Source: Symbiobacterium thermophilum
GTDB taxonomy: Bacteria > Bacillota > Sulfobacillia > DYFQ01
DNA length: 51,911 nucleotides
Direction of reading: 5' to 3'
NCBI GenBank assembly: GCA_020725105.1
Contig: DYFQ01000017.1
Coordinates: 1-51,911 of the forward strand
Shown: piece by piece, positions 24,473 to 33,576 of the stretch
Numbering within the stretch: position 1 is the first letter of the stretch
Layout: each line of letters starts with the position of its first letter
Notes under the pieces: generated by a model
Told to the model about the DNA's origin: nothing
Seen by the model: the letters and a program-made list of their open reading frames with translations, nothing else
Database searches by the model: none
Program-made: the position numbers and the translations under genes

Positions 24473-24765
24473 CAGGCAATCCTCCTCGCGGTCGCGCCGG
24501 CTGCTGGGTGCGCGGCGCCCCTGGTGGCCGCCGGGTTGACACCCCACGACATTCGCCGGGCGCGGGGGCGACCCCTCTCCGGTCTGGTGGCGGGGCCGGC
24601 GGCGGCGCGGACCGGCAGAGGGGGGATGCGCTCGGCGCAGGGGAACCCGGTGGGGGAGGGGGAGCGTCAAAGGGCTGCGACGGCTCCGGGGCCGGGTGGC
24701 GGCCCGCCTGCCCCGCACCCCGCCTGCCCGCCCGGTCCCGGGGCCGTCTTGGCGGCCCGCGCGGG

Positions 24766-25731
24766 CTAGCGGGGCGCTGTCTCCAGGGGCACCAGCGACT
24801 CGGCCACCCTGAGGGTCTCGGCGGCGTCCCAGTCGCTGCGCAGGCGCACCAGGACCGAACCGGCCTGCCACGTCAGGAAGACACCGCCGTCGGCCAGTTC
24901 CACCAGGGAAGCCTCGGCCCCGCTGACCTGCACCACCCGGGGAGCGCTGCTTTCAAGCTGGAAGGAGTCGCTCGCCGTCACGCCCGCCTCGCCGACCTCC
25001 CGGGCCTCGACGGTCATCCGCCGGCCCAGGGGACCGCCGTAGTGCTGGACCACCCGGAACGGCTCGGCGTCCCAGACCTCCACCCGGACCAGCAGGGTGT
25101 CGGGCGGGAGATAGGTCGGGGCCAGCAGCGGGAAGGGGGCCCGGCGGGCCGCCTCGCTCAGGGAAACAAAGCGGTACGGCACCGCCTGGCCTGCGACCCC
25201 GGCCGTGCGGAGACCCCGTTGCCCGTTGGTGATGACCGCGCTCTCGGTGGCCGGCCCGGCCGGCGCCTCAGCCGTCTCGGTCGCGGTGGCGTCCAGGTCG
25301 TCCGCCCCGCCGGCCAGGCCGGTGGCCGGCGCCGCGCCGGTGCCCGGGTCGGCCACGGTGGCCGCCGGGTCTCGCGGGCCTTCGGCGGGTTGCGCCGCGG
25401 CCGCTTCGGGGGCCGGCTCCGCCTCCTGGAGTACCGCCGGACCGGCGACGCCCGCCAGGTCTACCCTTCGGGGCCCCGGCCAGCTGAGACCGGCGTACCA
25501 CCCCGCCAGCAGGCTCAACGCCACGGCGGCGGCCGCCCCGGCCCAGGCAGTCGGGTGCCAGCCTGGGGTCCGGCGGCGGGCGGGGGCGGGTTCCAGCGCC
25601 AGCCGGAACAGCCGTCCGGCCACCTGGGGCCACTCCTCCGCCGGGTCGGGGACGGAGACCTCCCGCAGTTCCGCCGCGAGAGCTTCCCGGACCAGCGCCC
25701 TGAACTCTCGCTCGTCCATCCGGTCAGTCAT
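24766..25731 (-). CDS. Putative membrane-bound anti-sigma factor
   Basis: 321 aa. Residues 1-58 are a cytosolic helical part (EREFRALVREALAAELREV), one membrane helix lies near residues 60-82 (TAWAGAAAAVALSLLAGWYA), then an Ala/Pro/Glu-rich linker and a C-terminal extracytoplasmic domain starting at PYRFVSLSEAARRAPFPLLA, similar to DUF4367-type domains. It overlaps the ECF sigma gene by 8 nt, the usual sigma/anti-sigma coupling. It lacks the HxxxCxxC zinc anti-sigma motif. ATG 25731. Function as anti-sigma is inferred from topology and position. Confidence 0.72.
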   Translation of the reverse strand: MTDRMDEREFRALVREALAAELREVSVPDPAEEWPQVAGRLFRLALEPAPARRRTPGWHPTAWAGAAAAVALSLLAGWYAGLSWPGPRRVDLAGVAGPAVLQEAEPAPEAAAAQPAEGPRDPAATVADPGTGAAPATGLAGGADDLDATATETAEAPAGPATESAVITNGQRGLRTAGVAGQAVPYRFVSLSEAARRAPFPLLAPTYLPPDTLLVRVEVWDAEPFRVVQHYGGPLGRRMTVEAREVGEAGVTASDSFQLESSAPRVVQVSGAEASLVELADGGVFLTWQAGSVLVRLRSDWDAAETLRVAESLVPLETAPR

Positions 25732-26341
25732 CAGCCCGCACCCCTCCCCTGGCGGCGCCGGGCGCTCCGGCCAGCCCGGCGGCAGAACCGGGACCGAACT
25801 GGCTGTCCAGGTCCCGGGCCATGGCCGACCGGGCCCGGTGGAGCCGGGACTTGACGGTGCCCGGCGGGCAGTGGAGCCGGGCAGCGATCTCCTCGACAGA
25901 CAGGTCGTGATAGTAGTGGAGGATGACCACCTGCCGGAAGACGGGGTCCAGCGCCGCGATGGCCCTCCGGACCGCGTCGCGCCGCTCGGAAGCCAGGGCC
26001 TCGCTCTCGGGGTCCCCCTGCGGGGGGACCGGCAGCGAAGCCGGCTGGAGCTGGGCCGTGTCCTCGACGAGGGTGACCGGAGGGCGCCGGCGCAGGACGT
26101 CCACGGCGGCGTTGGTCGCGATCACGTGCAACCAGCGTTGAAAGGCCCTGGCGTCTCGCAGCGAACCGATGGCCTGGAAGACGCGGATAAAGGTCTCCTG
26201 GGTGGCGTCCCGGGCCAGTTCCCGGTCCCGGGTCACCAGGTACGCCGTCTCGAACGCCTGCTCGTAGTAAAGGTTGAACAGTACCTCGAAGGCCCGGGCG
26301 TCGGCCCGCTTGAGATGGGGCATCAGGTCGTCTACGGTCAA
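25724..26341 (-). CDS. ECF-type RNA polymerase sigma factor
   Basis: 205-aa sigma-70 group 4 factor. Region 2 runs from AFEVLFNLYYEQAFETAYLV to ARAFQRWLHVIATNAAVDVL and region 4 is LDPVFRQVVILHYYHDLSVE followed by EIAARLHCPPGTVKSRLHRA. Start TTG 26341 (MTVDDLMPHL) is chosen for the SD GGAGAAGG 6 nt upstream; in-frame extension to 26386 is possible. Co-transcribed with the anti-sigma gene and divergent from a MacAB-like exporter. Both directions carry the same ECF promoter motif, so it likely drives itself and the exporter. Confidence 0.9.
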   Translation of the reverse strand: MTVDDLMPHLKRADARAFEVLFNLYYEQAFETAYLVTRDRELARDATQETFIRVFQAIGSLRDARAFQRWLHVIATNAAVDVLRRRPPVTLVEDTAQLQPASLPVPPQGDPESEALASERRDAVRRAIAALDPVFRQVVILHYYHDLSVEEIAARLHCPPGTVKSRLHRARSAMARDLDSQFGPGSAAGLAGAPGAARGGVRADD

Positions 26342-26587
26342 GGCCAGCCTTCTCCATCCCGGTACCGGGCCGGACCCCGTGGCCAAGGCTCCTGCCTGGG
26401 GTAACGGCGCCGCGTACCGGAGATGTCCATTCGCAGGCGACCACCTGATCCCCTTTCCGGCCGCCCCCGGATTCGCCGGGAATAGAATTGTACCGCTGGG
26501 TCAAAACCCACACCCTCCGCCGGACGGAGCGCCGTCCGTGCCGCCGCGCCCCGGCACGGTGACCGATCCCGCCCGCTCCGCAACGTA

Positions 26588-26613
26588 GACGGGGTTTGTG
26601 CCGACCGGGTTCC
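26588..26613 (-). promoter_or_regulatory. ECF-type promoter directed to the sigma/anti-sigma operon
   Basis: On the minus strand GGAACC (26613-26608), 16-nt spacer, CGTC (26591-26588). This is the classical GGAAC-N16-CGTC ECF pattern and is identical in both boxes to the promoter at 26700-26725. It would leave a long (about 240-nt) leader before TTG 26341. Confidence 0.72.
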
Positions 26614-26699
26614 CCGAGGGACCGGCCACCGGCAGGTCAGGTGGGCACGCCCGGCGCGGCGACTCCAGTTCCTCATTTCACCTGTCGACGAAAAATATG

Positions 26700-26725
26700 G
26701 GAACCGTTTTGGGACCACGGGCGTC
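26700..26725 (+). promoter_or_regulatory. ECF-type promoter of the MacAB-like operon
   Basis: GGAACC (26700-26705), 16-nt spacer, CGTC (26722-26725); predicted start near 26732, 31 nt before ATG 26763. Confidence 0.8.
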
Positions 26726-26762
26726 CAGCAACCGGTGAGGCGAGACTGACGGGGGACGAGGC

Positions 26763-27530
26763 ATGGCGCTCATCGAGGTCCAAGGGGTCCACAAGGTCTA
26801 CCGCAACGGCCGCCTGGAAGTCCACGCCCTGCGCGGGGTTGACCTGGTGGTGGAAGCCGGCGAGTTCGTCTCGATCATGGGCCCCTCGGGTTCCGGCAAG
26901 TCGACCCTCATGAACGTCCTGGGCTGCCTGGACCGGCCGACCCGGGGCGTCTACCGCCTGGCCGGCCAGGCCATGGAGCGGGCGGGCGACAGCGAGCTGG
27001 CCGACCTGCGCAACCAGAGGCTGGGTTTCGTCTTTCAGACCTACAACCTCCTGCCTCCGCTGACCGCCCGGCAGAACGTGGAACTGCCCCTGGTGTACCG
27101 GGGCCTGCCCGGGCGCGAGCGCCGGCGGCGGGCCGATGCCGCCCTGGCGGCCGTGGGGCTCTCCCACCGGGCCGGACACCGGCCGGCGGAACTTTCCGGC
27201 GGCGAGCAGCAGCGGGTCGCCATTGCCAGGGCGCTGGCGGGCGAGCCGGCGGTCATCCTGGCCGACGAGCCCACCGGCAACCTGGACAGCCGGACCGGCG
27301 AGGAGATCATGCACCTGTTTCAGCAACTCAACGACGAACGGGGGATCACCGTCATCCAGGTGACCCACGACCGGTGGATCGCCGAACACTCCCGTCGCGT
27401 GGTGCTACTACGCGACGGGGTGGTGGTGAACGAGGAGGAGATCGCCCGGCCCGTCAGGGCCCGGGAGGTCCTGGCCGAAGGCAGTAACTCCGGGGCCGGC
27501 CGGGCGGTCGCCGGGGCGCGGGAAGGATGA
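26763..27530 (+). CDS. ABC transporter ATP-binding protein (LolD/MacB-type)
   Basis: 255-aa ATPase. Walker [10 protein letters not shown], the family's [12 protein letters not shown], signature [16 protein letters not shown], Walker [14 protein letters not shown] and VTHDR. This is the LolD/FtsE-like group that works with FtsX-type permeases in mechanotransmission, not import. ATG 26763; the stop overlaps the adaptor start (ATGA). First gene of a three-gene exporter operon behind an ECF promoter. Confidence 0.92.
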   Translation: MALIEVQGVHKVYRNGRLEVHALRGVDLVVEAGEFVSIMGPSGSGKSTLMNVLGCLDRPTRGVYRLAGQAMERAGDSELADLRNQRLGFVFQTYNLLPPLTARQNVELPLVYRGLPGRERRRRADAALAAVGLSHRAGHRPAELSGGEQQRVAIARALAGEPAVILADEPTGNLDSRTGEEIMHLFQQLNDERGITVIQVTHDRWIAEHSRRVVLLRDGVVVNEEEIARPVRAREVLAEGSNSGAGRAVAGAREG

Positions 27531-29128
27531 ACGGCATGTTGCAGCGGATGGTTGCCACCGCGGTCATCACCGCCCTGGTGGTGGGCGGCGGGATCCTGGC
27601 CTATCAGCGGCTGCTCCCCCCTCGGGAGCAGGCGTCCGGTCCCATCTACGCCGCGGCGCCGGTCCGGCGGGGAGATATCCGGGTCGTGGTCGAGGGGTTC
27701 GGACCCCTGTACCCCGTGTTCTCCAGCGACATCCAGGCATCGGCCGGCGGCTTCGTGGAGGCGATCTACATCGACCGCGGCCAGCGGGTGGAGGCCGGAC
27801 AGCTGGTCGCCCGCATCCGCAACGACGAACTGGCCTATGAGGTGAACCAGCTGGCGTTTGACCTGGAGCGGGGGCGGCTGGAACTGGCGAGCCTCTTGAA
27901 CCTGCGGCCTGAGGAAGTCACCCAGGTGGACCCCAACCGGGGCATCGAGATCACCACGCCCATCGCCGGCCGGATCTTCGAGGTGCAGATCAAGCGAAAC
28001 GACACCGTGTCCGTGGGCACGCTGGTGGCCCGGGTGGTGGACGACAGCCACTTCGTGATGGTGGCGGAACTGAGCGCCGCCGAGGTCCGGCCCGTGGCCG
28101 AGGGCCAGACGGCCCTGCTCCGCGTGGCGGGTTTCGACGGCACCGTCAGCGCCCGCGTGACGGTGGTGGACCGGACGCCCATCCCCCAGGAGGATCACTT
28201 CGTCTTCCGGGTGACCATCGAGGGCAAGAATCCCGGCCTGCTGCGGCCCGGCCAGGAGGTGGCCCTGACCATCGAGACGGCCCAGGGTCCGGTGCAGGTG
28301 GTGAAGCCCCAGCGCATCGACCGCTACGGCCTGGAGACGGTGATCCGGAGCCCGGCCGAGGGAACCGTCACCGACCTCCGGGTCAGGGAGGGGGCCCAGG
28401 TCCGGGCGGGTGAGACCGTGGCCGTCCTGGGCGGGGAGGCCACCGCCAGGTACATCCGCCGGCGGCAACTGGACATCAGGGAGCTCGAACTGAAGCTGGC
28501 CCAGAAGCAGGAGGTCCGCGAGAACCTGGAGGTCCGCTCGCCCATCAGCGGGGTGGTGGCCTGGGTCGGACCGCGCCCGGGGATGCGCATCGAGCAGGGC
28601 TGGGGGATTGCCGGCATCTTCGACGCCAGCAAGATGATGCTCAACTTCCAGGCGGACGAACTGGACGTGGTCCACCTGAAGGAGGGCCAGCGGGCCGAGA
28701 TCACCGTGGACGCGGTGCCGGGCCGCAGTTTCCCGGCCCAGGTGACCAGGGTCGACATGATGGGCAAGACCGAAGAGGGCGTCACCACCTACATGGTGGC
28801 GCTGGAGGTCACCGAGACCGACGAGCTCAAGCCGGGCATGACGGGCAACGTCTCCATCTTCGTGGCCGAGAAGAAGGACGTCCTCCTGGTACCCACCGAG
28901 GCCGTCTTCGAGCATGACGGCATGCCCGCGGTGGAGGTTCTGGTGGACGGCCGGCCCGTGGTCGTGCCGGTGGAGATCGGCCTGGTGAACGCCAGGTGGA
29001 CGGAGGTCGTGAGCGGGATCGAGGAAGGCCAGCAGGTGGTGACCGGCAGCCCGCTGGACCGGCTGGACAGCGAGCGCCTGGACCGCGAACGTCCCCCGAC
29101 GGTGATTCCGGGCCCGGGTCCGGGTTAG
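27527..29128 (+). CDS. MacA/HlyD-like efflux adaptor with extra lipoyl-like repeats
   Basis: 533-aa periplasmic-adaptor-type protein anchored by one N-terminal membrane helix (residues 9-27). Four lipoyl half-motif regions are visible: ASAGGFVEAIYIDRGQRVEA, ITTPIAGRIFEVQIKRNDT, SPAEGTVTDLRVREGAQVRA and RSPISGVVAWVGPRPGMRI, with beta-barrel sequence after the last. MacA adaptors are about 370-400 aa with one lipoyl pair, so this protein seems to carry a duplicated barrel-sandwich region. In a Gram-positive cell such adaptors may gate an exporter in the wall space. ATG 27527 overlaps the ATPase by 4 nt. Confidence 0.82.
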   Translation: MNGMLQRMVATAVITALVVGGGILAYQRLLPPREQASGPIYAAAPVRRGDIRVVVEGFGPLYPVFSSDIQASAGGFVEAIYIDRGQRVEAGQLVARIRNDELAYEVNQLAFDLERGRLELASLLNLRPEEVTQVDPNRGIEITTPIAGRIFEVQIKRNDTVSVGTLVARVVDDSHFVMVAELSAAEVRPVAEGQTALLRVAGFDGTVSARVTVVDRTPIPQEDHFVFRVTIEGKNPGLLRPGQEVALTIETAQGPVQVVKPQRIDRYGLETVIRSPAEGTVTDLRVREGAQVRAGETVAVLGGEATARYIRRRQLDIRELELKLAQKQEVRENLEVRSPISGVVAWVGPRPGMRIEQGWGIAGIFDASKMMLNFQADELDVVHLKEGQRAEITVDAVPGRSFPAQVTRVDMMGKTEEGVTTYMVALEVTETDELKPGMTGNVSIFVAEKKDVLLVPTEAVFEHDGMPAVEVLVDGRPVVVPVEIGLVNARWTEVVSGIEEGQQVVTGSPLDRLDSERLDRERPPTVIPGPGPG

Positions 29129-29141
29129 AGGCGGTGAGTGC

Positions 29142-30470
29142 ATGGTCCGGCATCTGGTCCGGCTGGGCTACGGACTTCAGACGGCGCTAGGTGGGATCAC
29201 CGCCCACCGGCTCCGCTCCGCCCTCACCGTCCTCGGGGTGACCATCGGCGTCGCTTCCGTGGTGAGCCTGGTGGCCATCGGCGAGGGGGCGCGGCTGGCG
29301 ATCACCCGCCAGTTCGAGAGCCTGGGGACCAACGTGATCAAGATCCAGAGCCACCACTGGCGGGCCCGCCTGACGGCCGACATGGCGGCCGACCTGGAGG
29401 AACGGGTTCCCACCCTTGAGGCGGCCATGCCGGTGGTCCGCATGGAGGCCCAGGTGAAGTGGCGCCGGCGGGTGACGACCCTGCCCGTGCTGGGGGTCAA
29501 CGAGCGCTTTCCCCTCATCCGGAACCACCGGGTGGTGGCGGGCCGCTTCCTGACCCACCTGGACGTGCGGGAGCGGATCAGGGTCGCGGTGGTCGGCTAC
29601 AACCTGGCCGGCGAGGTGTTTGAGGGCCGGAACCCGGTGGGCCAGTCCATCTACGTCGGCGGCCAGCGGTTCCGCGTCGTCGGCGTGCTCGCGCCCAAGG
29701 GGGACGGCATGGCCGACGACATCGACCAGAAGCTTGTGATTCCCTACACGGCGGCCCAGCGGCTGACGCTCTCCCGGTCGGTCAACGAGATCTGGGCGAA
29801 GGCCATCAGCAAGGAGGCGGTGGAACCTGCCCTGGTGCAGATCGGCCGCATTTTTCGCAAGCGCTTCGGCATCAGAGACGGCGAGCCCGTCGAGGAGGGC
29901 GGCGGCTCCTCGGGCCCCCGCGGCGGCAAAGATTACGGCTACCGTGAATACGGGCCGGGCTACGACATGAGCCGGGGGCTGGTCAAGGTGGAGCCGGCCG
30001 GCCGGCCGGCGGATTCCGGTTCCGGGGTGCTGCTCACGGTGACCAGCCTGAACCAGCTGGTGAGGGAGGCCAGCGAGGCCAACCGGGTGATGACCCTGAT
30101 GCTGGGCGGCGTGGCCGGGGTGTCGCTCCTCGTGGGCGGGCTGGGGATCATGAACATCATGCTGGTCTCGGTGGCCGAGCGCACCCGGGAGATCGGGCTC
30201 CGCAAGGCCCTGGGGGCCAGGCGTACCGACCTGATGGTCCAGTTCATTGCCGAGGCCCTCCTGCTCAGCGGCATCGGGGGCCTGCTCGGGGTGGGGCTGG
30301 GCTTCGCCGGCGCGGACGTCCTGCTCCGCTACGGCATCGAGACCGCCGTGACGGCGGGAGCGGCCTGGGTGGCCGCGGCTGCCGCCCTCGGGGTGGGCCT
30401 GCTCTTTGGCGTCTATCCGGCTTATCTGGCGGCCGGACTGGAACCCGTGGAAGCTCTGCGCCGCGACTGA
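29142..30470 (+). CDS. MacB/FtsX-type ABC permease
   Basis: 442 aa. One N-terminal membrane helix (HRLRSALTVLGVTIGVASVV), a large extracytoplasmic MacB_PCD domain, and three C-terminal helices with GGLGIMNIMLVSVAERTREIG then LRKALGARRTDL, the FtsX signature. A Gly/Ser-rich insertion near residues 245-275 (EEGGGSSGPRGGKDYGYREY) interrupts the periplasmic domain. ATG 29142, 13 nt after the adaptor stop. The three proteins likely export a peptide, lipid or antibiotic, possibly in envelope stress (inference from ECF control). Confidence 0.9.
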   Translation: MVRHLVRLGYGLQTALGGITAHRLRSALTVLGVTIGVASVVSLVAIGEGARLAITRQFESLGTNVIKIQSHHWRARLTADMAADLEERVPTLEAAMPVVRMEAQVKWRRRVTTLPVLGVNERFPLIRNHRVVAGRFLTHLDVRERIRVAVVGYNLAGEVFEGRNPVGQSIYVGGQRFRVVGVLAPKGDGMADDIDQKLVIPYTAAQRLTLSRSVNEIWAKAISKEAVEPALVQIGRIFRKRFGIRDGEPVEEGGGSSGPRGGKDYGYREYGPGYDMSRGLVKVEPAGRPADSGSGVLLTVTSLNQLVREASEANRVMTLMLGGVAGVSLLVGGLGIMNIMLVSVAERTREIGLRKALGARRTDLMVQFIAEALLLSGIGGLLGVGLGFAGADVLLRYGIETAVTAGAAWVAAAAALGVGLLFGVYPAYLAAGLEPVEALRRD

Positions 30471-30483
30471 CCGGGCGGCCGTC

Positions 30484-30513
30484 TTGACCCGGAGTGGCCG
30501 CAATTCCTATAAT
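30484..30513 (+). promoter_or_regulatory. Strong sigma-A promoter for the PerR-like gene
   Basis: TTGACC (30484-30489), 18-nt spacer, perfect TATAAT (30508-30513). The transcript starts near 30520, and its leader has a small GGACGG...CCGTCC hairpin. Confidence 0.85.
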
Positions 30514-30579
30514 GGCGCCGAAAGCCCCCGGTAGAGCCTGGACGGACGGAGAGCCGTCCCGAGCCTGAGAGGCCTGAGC

Positions 30580-31026
30580 GTGATGAACTCCGCCGCCGCC
30601 ATCCGGCGCTACCGCCGGTCGGGGCACAAGGTCACACCCCAGCGCGTGGCCGTCCTGCGGGCGCTGGAAGCGCTGCGGGGGCGGCACCCGGCCGCCTCGG
30701 ACATCCTGGCCCTGGTCCGGCGGGAGCAGCCGCGGGTCTCCCCGGCCACCGTCTACCGGATCCTGCACGAACTCTGCGACATGGGCCAGGCCGTGGCCCT
30801 CGACCTGGGCGACGGCCGGGCCCGGTTCGACATCAACCCGGTCCCCCACGCCCACCTGGTCTGCGAGGCCTGCGGCCGGGTGGAAGACCTGCTCTGGTCG
30901 CTTGACCTCACCCGCGTGCCCGATCGGCTCCGCAAGGGTTTTCTGGTGACCGGGGCCCAGGTCACGCTGGTGGGACGCTGTCCCGCCTGCCACCGGGGCG
31001 AGGTCACGGCCATCCCCAGCGGCTAG
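30580..31026 (+). CDS. perR: PerR-like Fur-family regulator
   Basis: About 148 aa. Winged helix (HKVTPQRVAVLRAL, SPATVYRILHEL), two CxxC structural zinc pairs (CEAC, CPAC) and the regulatory metal site. Compared with Bacillus PerR, all five ligands appear kept: His in RHPAASDI, Asp in ARFD, two His in PHAHLVC and Asp in RVEDL. The Asp in ARFD (Glu in other Fur proteins) is what makes PerR peroxide-sensitive. Start GTG 30580 or ATG 30583, 7-10 nt after GAGAGG. Not linked to a peroxidase gene here, except the relic at 20757. Confidence 0.78.
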   Translation: MMNSAAAIRRYRRSGHKVTPQRVAVLRALEALRGRHPAASDILALVRREQPRVSPATVYRILHELCDMGQAVALDLGDGRARFDINPVPHAHLVCEACGRVEDLLWSLDLTRVPDRLRKGFLVTGAQVTLVGRCPACHRGEVTAIPSG

Positions 31027-31105
31027 CGATCCCCGGCAGCCCCCCCCGTCGGTTAACGATCTTCGGCCCCCGTGCCGAATATCCGGGTGGGGAGCCGGAC
31101 CGGCC

Positions 31106-32257
31106 GTGAAAAAGCTCTACCTGGATCGCTTCATTCCCGGGATGCGGGTGGCCAGGACCATCTACGCCGCCGACGGCCGGGTCTTGCTCCAGGAGGGCAG
31201 TGAACTCAAGCCCAGCTACCTGGAGCAACTCAAGCGCCGGGGGATCACCGTCGTCTATGTCCGCGACCGCCTGGACGAGGAATTTCCCGAGGCCGTCCCC
31301 GAGGACGTCATCTCAGAGCAGACCCGGGTCGAGACCACCCGCATCTGCCAGCAGTTGATGGAGGACGCCCGCGCCAGGTACCAGAAGGAAGGCGGGCGGG
31401 GGCTGTACCTCGACGCCGACCGGGTCAGAGACCAGGTTTCCCGCATCATCTCGGAACTCCTGGAGAACCGCGACGCCGTCGTGCACCTGACCGACATCCG
31501 GGGCGTCGACGACTACACCTTCCACCACTCGGTCAACGTATGCGTGCTCACGGTCCTGGCGGGCATGTCCCTGGGCTACGACGAGGCCAGGCTTCGCGAC
31601 CTGGGCGTGGGGGCGCTGCTCCACGACATCGGCAAGATCGCCATCGACCAGGAGATCCTGAAGAAGCCCGGCCCGCTGTCGCCGGAGGAGTTCGAGGTGA
31701 TGAAGCGGCACACCACGGCCGGCTTCGAGATCCTGTGGGGACAGGAGAACCTGAGCGTGCTCTCGGCCCACGTGGCCTACCAGCACCACGAGCGGGAAGA
31801 CGGTTCCGGCTACCCCAGGGGCCTGGCGGGACGGGAGATTCACGAGTTTGCCAAGCTCTGCGCGGTGGCCGACGTCTACGACGCCCTGGTGGCCGATCGG
31901 CCCTACCGCCGGGCGTTCTTGCCCAGTGAGGCCCACCGGATGATGATCTCCAACCCTGGCCTCTACGACCCCCGCTCCACCCAGGCCATGTTCCTGAACA
32001 TCGCCCTTTACCCCCTGGGCACGCTGGTCCGGCTGAACACGGGCGAGGTGGGCCTGGTGATCCGGGTCCGCCGGGGGATGCCGGGCAAACCCGTGGTCCG
32101 GGTGGTGCTGGACGTCCGCGGGCGCCGGTTGCCGATCATGCGCGACGTGGACCTGCTGCGGGAGTCGGCCGTCAGCGTCGCGGGCGCGGCCGGCGAACTC
32201 CAGCGGGTGCTGGACGAACGCCTGCGAACGGTCGCCACCACGACCGTCCCCGGCTAG
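31106..32257 (+). CDS. HD-GYP domain protein (putative c-di-GMP phosphodiesterase)
   Basis: 383-aa cytosolic protein. An N-terminal ~100-residue region (LYLDRFIPGMRVARTIYAAD) precedes the HD-GYP domain: VDDYTFHHSVNVCVLTVLAG, LLHDIGKIAIDQEIL (HD), HTTAGFEIL, YQHHEREDGSGYPRGL (GYP) and VADVYDALVADRPYRRA. A C-terminal domain with beta character (TGEVGLVIRVRRGMPGKPVV) follows, as in Bacillus-type HD-GYP proteins of the YuxH-unrelated group. GTG 31106. It probably hydrolyses cyclic di-GMP, since both metal and GYP motifs are intact. Confidence 0.9.
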   Translation: MKKLYLDRFIPGMRVARTIYAADGRVLLQEGSELKPSYLEQLKRRGITVVYVRDRLDEEFPEAVPEDVISEQTRVETTRICQQLMEDARARYQKEGGRGLYLDADRVRDQVSRIISELLENRDAVVHLTDIRGVDDYTFHHSVNVCVLTVLAGMSLGYDEARLRDLGVGALLHDIGKIAIDQEILKKPGPLSPEEFEVMKRHTTAGFEILWGQENLSVLSAHVAYQHHEREDGSGYPRGLAGREIHEFAKLCAVADVYDALVADRPYRRAFLPSEAHRMMISNPGLYDPRSTQAMFLNIALYPLGTLVRLNTGEVGLVIRVRRGMPGKPVVRVVLDVRGRRLPIMRDVDLLRESAVSVAGAAGELQRVLDERLRTVATTTVPG

Positions 32258-32354
32258 CCAGCGCCGGTTGCCGTCCGCTTGCAGCCGGCGTCCCGCAGGG
32301 ATTCCCGCCGCTCCCGCCTAAGAGTCACACCGGGCGGCCAGAGGAGGAAGGGCT

Positions 32355-33050
32355 ATGCGGGTGCTGGCGCTGGCGTTCCGGGTCCTGGTCTGGGCGGTGC
32401 TGGGTCTCCTGGTGGTGGTGGTGACCGGCGCCGGGCTGGGGGTTCTGGTGGGGCCGGCCCTGCTGGCTCCGGCGACGAGCTACAGCATGGAGGCCGACCC
32501 CGCCCGCGTCGAGGCTTTCGAGGCCCGGCTGGCGGCTACCGGCCGGGAACTCCTCCGCAACCCCGACCGCACGGCGTCCCTGGAACTGGAGGAGGCGGAC
32601 CTGAACGCGCTGCTGGCCGCCGCCGCGGCCAACCTTTCGGCCCAGGGGGAGGTGCTGGTCCCCTGGGCCGTGGTGTCCCTCTTACCCGGGGAGGTCCGCC
32701 TGGCCGGGGCGGTGGTACTGGCGGACAGTTCGGTGCCCCGGGCGCTGCGGGGCCGGCCCATCGGCCTCGACGTACGGCTCGAGCCCCGGGTGACCGGCGA
32801 GCGGCTGGAACTGACCGTGCTAGGCCTCCGTCTGGGACGGATCCCGCTGCCCCCCGGCCTCGTCCTGGGGGTTGCCGGGCGCGCCCTGCCGCTGCCCCCG
32901 GAGCTCGGCCTGGACTGGCGCCGGCGCCAGATCACCCTGGCCCTGCCCGACCTGGCCCCGCCGGACGCCGGGGCCGAGGTACGCCTGACCGGCCTGGAGG
33001 TGGACCGGGAGCGGCTGACGGTGCTGGTCAGGCTGGTGGTCCCCGACTGA
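32355..33050 (+). CDS. Membrane-anchored hypothetical protein, YpmS/DUF2140-like
   Basis: 231 aa with one N-terminal membrane helix (residues 8-35) and an extracytoplasmic beta-rich domain. LELEEADLNALLAAAAANLS resembles the LTE.ELN.LL motif of DUF2140 proteins such as YpmS, but similarity elsewhere is low. ATG 32355 has SD GAGGAAGGG. Function unknown. It precedes the DUF441 gene by 57 bp on the same strand. Confidence 0.7.
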   Translation: MRVLALAFRVLVWAVLGLLVVVVTGAGLGVLVGPALLAPATSYSMEADPARVEAFEARLAATGRELLRNPDRTASLELEEADLNALLAAAAANLSAQGEVLVPWAVVSLLPGEVRLAGAVVLADSSVPRALRGRPIGLDVRLEPRVTGERLELTVLGLRLGRIPLPPGLVLGVAGRALPLPPELGLDWRRRQITLALPDLAPPDAGAEVRLTGLEVDRERLTVLVRLVVPD

Positions 33051-33107
33051 AGCCGGCATTCGACCCGCCGGCCCGGACATAGACATGGTTCGGAGCGGGG
33101 GCGGACC

Positions 33108-33563
33108 GTGGCCGAGGGCAACCTTGTCATGCTGGTCATCCTGGTGCTGGCCATCCTGGGCGGCAACAACCTGGTGGCCGCCGCGGCCGGTATCCTGCTG
33201 GTGCTGGACTTCACGAGCCTGCGCAGCGTCTTCCCCATCCTGGAGCGGCGGGCCCTGGACGTCGGGCTCCTGTTTCTGGTCATCGCCATCCTGATGCCCT
33301 TTGCCACGGGCGAGTTCAGCCTCCGCGACGTGGTCGGCAAGGTGGGCACGCTGTACGGGCTGACGGCGCTCGCGGGCGGGGCAATCGCTGCCTACCTGAG
33401 CGGCCGCGGACTTGACCTGCTGCGACACCATCCCCAGGTGATGGTGGGACTGATCATCGGTACCCTGGTGGGCGTGGCCTTCTTGAAGGGCATCCCGGTG
33501 GGGCCCCTCAACGCGGCTGGCTTCGCCGCCGTCATCCTCCGGATGCTTGACCGGATGCGGTAG
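33108..33563 (+). CDS. DUF441 family membrane protein
   Basis: 151 aa with four to five hydrophobic segments. ILAILGGNNLVAAAAGILLV, LFLVIAILMPFATGEFS and PLNAAGFAAVILRML match the DUF441 (YeaL/YtwI) family, common in Firmicutes and proteobacteria and of unknown role. GTG 33108 has GGGGG SD upstream. Confidence 0.88.
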   Translation: MAEGNLVMLVILVLAILGGNNLVAAAAGILLVLDFTSLRSVFPILERRALDVGLLFLVIAILMPFATGEFSLRDVVGKVGTLYGLTALAGGAIAAYLSGRGLDLLRHHPQVMVGLIIGTLVGVAFLKGIPVGPLNAAGFAAVILRMLDRMR

Positions 33564-33576
33564 CCGCCGGACCCGA

